Assembly (NCBI RefSeq): GCF_003601975.1
Contig: NZ_QZWZ01000001.1
Coordinates: 248,001 to 312,000, forward strand
Direction: 5' to 3'
Length of the DNA: 64,000 bases
Source of the DNA: Mesorhizobium waimense
GTDB taxonomy: Bacteria; Pseudomonadota; Alphaproteobacteria; Rhizobiales; Rhizobiaceae
The notes beneath the pieces were generated by a model. It searched no databases. It was not told the DNA's origin and was given only the letters and a program-made list of their open reading frames with translations. Positions 57,788-64,000 of this stretch are shown here, in pieces (the first letter of the stretch is position 1; every line of letters begins with the position of its first letter). Made by a program: the position numbers and the translations under genes.

Positions 57788-59860
57788 ATGAAAGAGAATT
57801 TTTCGGCGTTGCCGGGCAATGTCGTCGCCGGCATCGATGTTGGCGGAACCTTTACCGACCTGCTTTTGATCGACGGCAAAGACGGCGGCCGGGTGCATAT
57901 TGCCAAGACACCGACCACGGTCGACAACCAGGCTTTCGGCGTGGTTTCAGCACTTGGCGCCACCGGATTTCCCATCGACGGCATCGACCTCATCGTGCAC
58001 GGCACGACTACCACGACCAACGCCGTGTTGGAGCGCCGGCTGGCGAAAACCGGCATGATCACCACGCGCGGCTTTCGCGACGTGATCGAGCTCGGCCGGC
58101 GCACCCGGCCGCAGCCCTATGGCATGACAGGAACTTTCGTGCCGGTCATTCCGCGCAATCTCAGGCTCGAAGTGTCGGAGCGGGTGGAGGCCTCTGGCGC
58201 GGTTCGCGTTCCGCTCGACGAAGCCGAGATGCGCACGGCCGTCTCACAGCTGATCGAGGCCGGCTGCGAATCCCTCGTCATCCACTTCCTGCATTCCTAT
58301 GCCAATCCCGGACATGAGCGTCGCGCCGCCGAGATCGCCGCCGAACTCTGGCCGAACGGCTTCATCACCACGGGACATGCGCTGCTGTCGGAAGCGCGCG
58401 AGTTCGAACGCGGGGTGACGGCCTCGGTCAATGCCTCGGTGCAGCCGATCCTCGAGCGCTATGTCGAGAGGCTGCGCAAGGAGCTTGGGACGAAAGGCTA
58501 CGCCCGCGATTTTTTGATTATGAACGGCAATGGTGGCATGATCTCGGCCCGTTTCGTTACCCGTGAATCGGCAAAGACCGTCATGTCGGGGCCGGCCTCC
58601 GGCGTCATCGCCGCCGCCTATACGGGCAAGCGTGCCGGCTTCGAAAACCTCGTCACCTACGACATGGGCGGCACGTCGACCGACGTGGCGCTGATCCGCA
58701 ATGCGGAGCCGGCGGTGTCGAACGAGATCGAGATCGAATATGCGATGCCGATCCATGTGCCAATGGTGGCGGTGCACACGGTCGGTGCCGGCGGCGGCTC
58801 GATCGCCCGCGTCGATGCGGCGGGCCTGATCCAGATCGGCCCGGAAAGTGCCGGCGCCAATCCTGGCCCGATCTGCTACGGGCGCGGCGGCAGCGAGCCG
58901 ACCATCACCGACGCCAACCTGGTGCTAGGGCGGCTGGCGCCGAAGAAATTGCTGGCGGTCGAAAACCCGGTAACTGTCGAGCGCGTTACCGGCATCTTCG
59001 AGGACCGGATCGGCAAGGCCACCGCGCTCTCCGGTGTCGAAGCGGCGGGCGCAGTGCTCAGGCTCGGCAACATGAAGATGGCCGGCGCTATCCGCATGGT
59101 CTCGGTGTCGCGCGGTCACGATCCGCGCGATTTTGCGCTGTTCGCCTTTGGCGGCGCCGGGCCGCTGCATGCGACAGCACTGGCGCGCGAGCTTGGCCTG
59201 CCCAAGGTACTGGTACCGGCGCGGCCCGGTATCACCAATGCGCTCGGCTGCGTGGTCGCCGATCTCCGGCACGACTTCGTCAACACCGTCAACCAGCCGG
59301 TGTCCGGCCTCGATGAAAGCCAGCTTCACGGAATATTGGAACGGCACCGGAACGAAGGCGAGGAGCTGATCGGCAAGGAAGCCGTGAAGCCGGAGACGAT
59401 CCGCGTCACCCACTCCGCCGACATGCAGTTCGTCGGCCAGACCCACATCATCAATGTGTCGCTGCCGTCGTCTTCGGTCACACGTGAAATGCTGCAGCTT
59501 CTGTTCGAAAAGGCTTATTTCGCCCGCTTCAAGGTCGAACTGCCGGAGATCCGCGCCAATCTTGTCAACCTCAACACTTCGGTGACCGGTGTCAGGCCAG
59601 CAATCGATCTTTCTCGCCTGATCGACCCGGCCGGACGCGTAAAAACACTCGACGAGGCACGGCGCGAAATCCGGCCGGTCTGGTATGCCGGCGCCTGGCA
59701 CGACACGCCTGTCTACGCACGCGAAAAACTGCCGCTCGATGCAGTGATAGAAGGTCCGGCGATCCTAGAGCAGATGGACGCCACCACGGTGCTCGAACCC
59801 GGCGACAGGGCGCGTTCGGACGCCGACGGTAACATCATCATCGACATCGGTGAGGCCTGA
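57788..59860 (+). CDS. hyuA: hydantoinase/oxoprolinase family, subunit A
   Basis: A 690-aa ATP-dependent amidohydrolase subunit. The ATPase core has GIDVGGTFTDLLLID, VHGTTTTTNAVLERR, YDMGGTSTDVALI and FGGAGPLHA, in the order of the HyuA/oxoprolinase family. The length equals typical HyuA. It forms a complex with HyuB, whose gene starts one base after this stop. Members act on N-methylhydantoin, 5-oxoproline or acetone. N-methylhydantoin gives N-carbamoylsarcosine, which would connect to the methylated-glycine theme of this window, but the substrate is not set by the sequence. Confidence 0.87.
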   Translation: MKENFSALPGNVVAGIDVGGTFTDLLLIDGKDGGRVHIAKTPTTVDNQAFGVVSALGATGFPIDGIDLIVHGTTTTTNAVLERRLAKTGMITTRGFRDVIELGRRTRPQPYGMTGTFVPVIPRNLRLEVSERVEASGAVRVPLDEAEMRTAVSQLIEAGCESLVIHFLHSYANPGHERRAAEIAAELWPNGFITTGHALLSEAREFERGVTASVNASVQPILERYVERLRKELGTKGYARDFLIMNGNGGMISARFVTRESAKTVMSGPASGVIAAAYTGKRAGFENLVTYDMGGTSTDVALIRNAEPAVSNEIEIEYAMPIHVPMVAVHTVGAGGGSIARVDAAGLIQIGPESAGANPGPICYGRGGSEPTITDANLVLGRLAPKKLLAVENPVTVERVTGIFEDRIGKATALSGVEAAGAVLRLGNMKMAGAIRMVSVSRGHDPRDFALFAFGGAGPLHATALARELGLPKVLVPARPGITNALGCVVADLRHDFVNTVNQPVSGLDESQLHGILERHRNEGEELIGKEAVKPETIRVTHSADMQFVGQTHIINVSLPSSSVTREMLQLLFEKAYFARFKVELPEIRANLVNLNTSVTGVRPAIDLSRLIDPAGRVKTLDEARREIRPVWYAGAWHDTPVYAREKLPLDAVIEGPAILEQMDATTVLEPGDRARSDADGNIIIDIGEA

Positions 59861-59861
59861 T

Positions 59862-61631
59862 ATGGCAAAGCTCGACACCATCACGCTTTCGGTGCTCCAG
59901 GCAGCCCTGCAGCAGGTCTGTGACGAGATGGACCTGACCTTCTCGCGTGCCGCCTTTTCGCCCGTCATCGCCGAAGCCAACGACCGCTCCGACGGCATCT
60001 ATTCGGCGCTCGACGGTTCGCTGATCGCGCAAGGCTCGCAGGGCCTGCCGGTGTTCGTCGGGGTGATGCAATATTCGACCAAAACGGTGATCGAGATGAT
60101 TGCCGACGGCCGCTGCCTGCCGCCGGAGCCTGGCGACATCTACATCGTCAACGACCCCTATCTCGGCGGCACGCATCTGATGGATGTCCGCTTCGCCATG
60201 CCGGTCTACAGGGGCGGAAAGATCTTCTGCTGGCTGTCGAACACCGGCCACTGGCCCGACATTGGCGGTTCGGTGCCGGGCGGCTTCTCGGCCTCGGCAA
60301 CCGCCGTCGAGCAGGAAGGGCTGCGGCTGCCCCCGGTAAAACTGTTCAAGAAGGGCGTGCTCGACACGGAGATCTACGCCATCATCTGTTCCAACATCCG
60401 CGTCGCTGACCAGCGCATCGGCGATATACGGGCGCAGGCCGCGGCACTGCTGATCGGGCAGGACCGGCTCAACGGAATCCTCGATCGTTACGGCGATGAA
60501 ACGGTTGTCGAGGCGATCGCCGAACTGCGCCGCCGCGCCGCCGAGCAGATGCGCGCCAACATCGCCGCCATACCCGACGGCACCTACCGTTCAAAAGCCT
60601 TCGTCGATTCCGACGGAGTGGTGAACGAGCCGCTGACCATCGCGCTCGCCGTCGAGAAGCAGGGCGACACGCTGACTTTCGACTTTGCCGGCTCATCAAA
60701 GCCCTGCGCCGGGCCGATGAACAGTGTCTTGGCGACGACCTTGTCGTCAGTCTATCTCGCCATGCGTCATATTTTCCCGGACGTGCCGATCAGCGCCGGC
60801 GCCTTCGAACCCCTCATCGTCAAGCGGCCGGAGGGCACTTTCCTCGACGCCAAATATCCGCGTCCGGTGTCGGGCTGCGCGGCCGAGGTTTCGCAGCGCA
60901 TTGCCGAGGCAGTGTTCGCGGCCATGGTGCAGGCGCTGCCGGACAAGGTGACGGCGGCTCCGGCTGGCTCCAGCGGCAATTTCGCGCTTGGCGGCAACGA
61001 CCCGGTGCGCGGGCGCGATTACGTCATGTACCAGATCTCCGGCGGCGGCTATGGCGGCAATGCCGGCCATGACGGCCTGACCAATGGCTGCTCGACCATC
61101 GGCATTTCCAAATCGCCGCCGGTCGAGATCATGGAGCAGGCTTTTCCGGTGCTCTATCGGCACTACGCCTTGCGCGAAGGCTCCGGTGGTGCCGGCAAGC
61201 AGCGCGGCGGTTTTGGGCTCGCCTATGAGGTCGAGATTTTGCGCGGTGACGCCCGCGCCTCCTTCGTCATGGACCACGGCCGCTTCGGCCCGCAAGGCGC
61301 GCTTGGCGGCAAGGACGGCGCGCCCAACACGGTGACAGTGTTCCGTGGCGGCGAGGCACATGTCCCGCCGCATCTCTCCAAGGAGCAGGATATCGCGCTC
61401 AAGGCCGGCGACCGCGTCCGCGTCGGCACGCCCGGCGGTGGCGGCTATGGCGATCCGCTCCAGCGCGAGGCGGATCTGGTGCTGAGAGATGTGGCGCTCG
61501 GCTATTACACGTCCAAGGAGGCCAGTGATAAGTTCGGCGTCACCTTGGCGGCGGACGGGCTGACTGTAGATCGGGTGGCAACCGAGAAGCGGCGCGCCGG
61601 CCAAAACCTCTCCAACTCATTCACGCCCTGA
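59862..61631 (+). CDS. hyuB: hydantoinase family, subunit B
   Basis: A 589-aa partner subunit. It starts LDTITLSVLQAALQQVCDEMDLTFSRAAFSPVIAE and contains NDPYLGGTHLMDVRF and GGGGYGDPLQRE, all HyuB hallmarks. The length is normal. Its ATG is one base after the hyuA TGA, so the two are coupled. It is followed by 42 bp and then gyrB on the opposite strand. Confidence 0.88.
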   Translation: MAKLDTITLSVLQAALQQVCDEMDLTFSRAAFSPVIAEANDRSDGIYSALDGSLIAQGSQGLPVFVGVMQYSTKTVIEMIADGRCLPPEPGDIYIVNDPYLGGTHLMDVRFAMPVYRGGKIFCWLSNTGHWPDIGGSVPGGFSASATAVEQEGLRLPPVKLFKKGVLDTEIYAIICSNIRVADQRIGDIRAQAAALLIGQDRLNGILDRYGDETVVEAIAELRRRAAEQMRANIAAIPDGTYRSKAFVDSDGVVNEPLTIALAVEKQGDTLTFDFAGSSKPCAGPMNSVLATTLSSVYLAMRHIFPDVPISAGAFEPLIVKRPEGTFLDAKYPRPVSGCAAEVSQRIAEAVFAAMVQALPDKVTAAPAGSSGNFALGGNDPVRGRDYVMYQISGGGYGGNAGHDGLTNGCSTIGISKSPPVEIMEQAFPVLYRHYALREGSGGAGKQRGGFGLAYEVEILRGDARASFVMDHGRFGPQGALGGKDGAPNTVTVFRGGEAHVPPHLSKEQDIALKAGDRVRVGTPGGGGYGDPLQREADLVLRDVALGYYTSKEASDKFGVTLAADGLTVDRVATEKRRAGQNLSNSFTP

Positions 61632-61673
61632 TGAAACAGAATGGCGCCATCAAGGCGTGAATCTAAGCCGGCT

Positions 61674-64000
<2,327 letters not shown>

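Noticed and set aside
57578..57898. N-terminal extension of fpr
   Set aside because: It would run through the AT-rich promoter stretch into hyuA and adds 107 residues foreign to the FNR family.

Overview
The window looks like chromosomal DNA of a Mesorhizobium-type alphaproteobacterium (order Rhizobiales). The basis is high GC throughout, an aglA-aglK end of an alpha-glucoside operon, three small DUF680-type secreted proteins (a family known essentially from Mesorhizobium), rhizobial intergenic palindromes, and best-recognised families that are all rhizobial in style. No tRNA, rRNA, insertion sequence, phage or CRISPR array was seen. Genus assignment is an inference from gene content, not from a marker search.

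Layout. 1-2.6 kb: end of an alpha-glucosidase gene and its ABC ATPase, closed by a strong terminator. 2.6-3.4 kb: three tandem DUF680-like secreted peptides. 3.4-6.6 kb: a regulatory stretch with two palindromes and a cobalamin riboswitch, leading into a Rieske-type glycine betaine monooxygenase and its reductase (gbcA-gbcB-like). 6.6-12.6 kb (minus strand): a molybdopterin oxidoreductase with flavin reductase partner, a DegP/HtrA protease, a metallo-beta-lactamase-fold protein, a PPi-type phosphofructokinase and an L,D-transpeptidase. 12.8-18.7 kb: LysE-type exporter, TTC38-like TPR protein, xylulokinase and xylose isomerase with an NTF2-like gene between them. 18.8-27.5 kb: a carnitine / gamma-butyrobetaine catabolic cluster under a divergent GlxA-type regulator. 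28-35.8 kb: three large secreted proteins of unknown function with shared Cys modules; the third has an apparent frameshift. 36-39.5 kb: rpe, a GntR regulator and a malonyl-CoA synthetase. 39.5-51 kb: a complete-looking N-acetylmuramate / N-acetylglucosamine salvage locus in two divergent operons with twin operators. 51-56.6 kb (minus): FAH-family hydrolase, SDR, an ALDH16-like tandem aldehyde dehydrogenase and deoC. 56.7-61.6 kb: ferredoxin-NADP reductase and hydantoinase A/B genes. 61.7 kb to the end: gyrB, running off the window.

How the genes work together. The carnitine cluster should deliver glycine betaine, which GbcAB would demethylate oxidatively; the latter is preceded by a B12 riboswitch, which suggests that the oxygenase is the B12-independent alternative to a corrinoid-dependent glycine betaine methyltransferase elsewhere in the genome. 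The 39.5-51 kb locus encodes uptake (ABC), phosphorylation (BadF-type kinase), lactyl-ether cleavage (MurQ), deacetylation (NagA) and deamination/isomerisation (SIS protein), with a possible 2-hydroxyacid oxidase for the released lactate. The least understood part is the 28-35.8 kb secreted-protein cluster.
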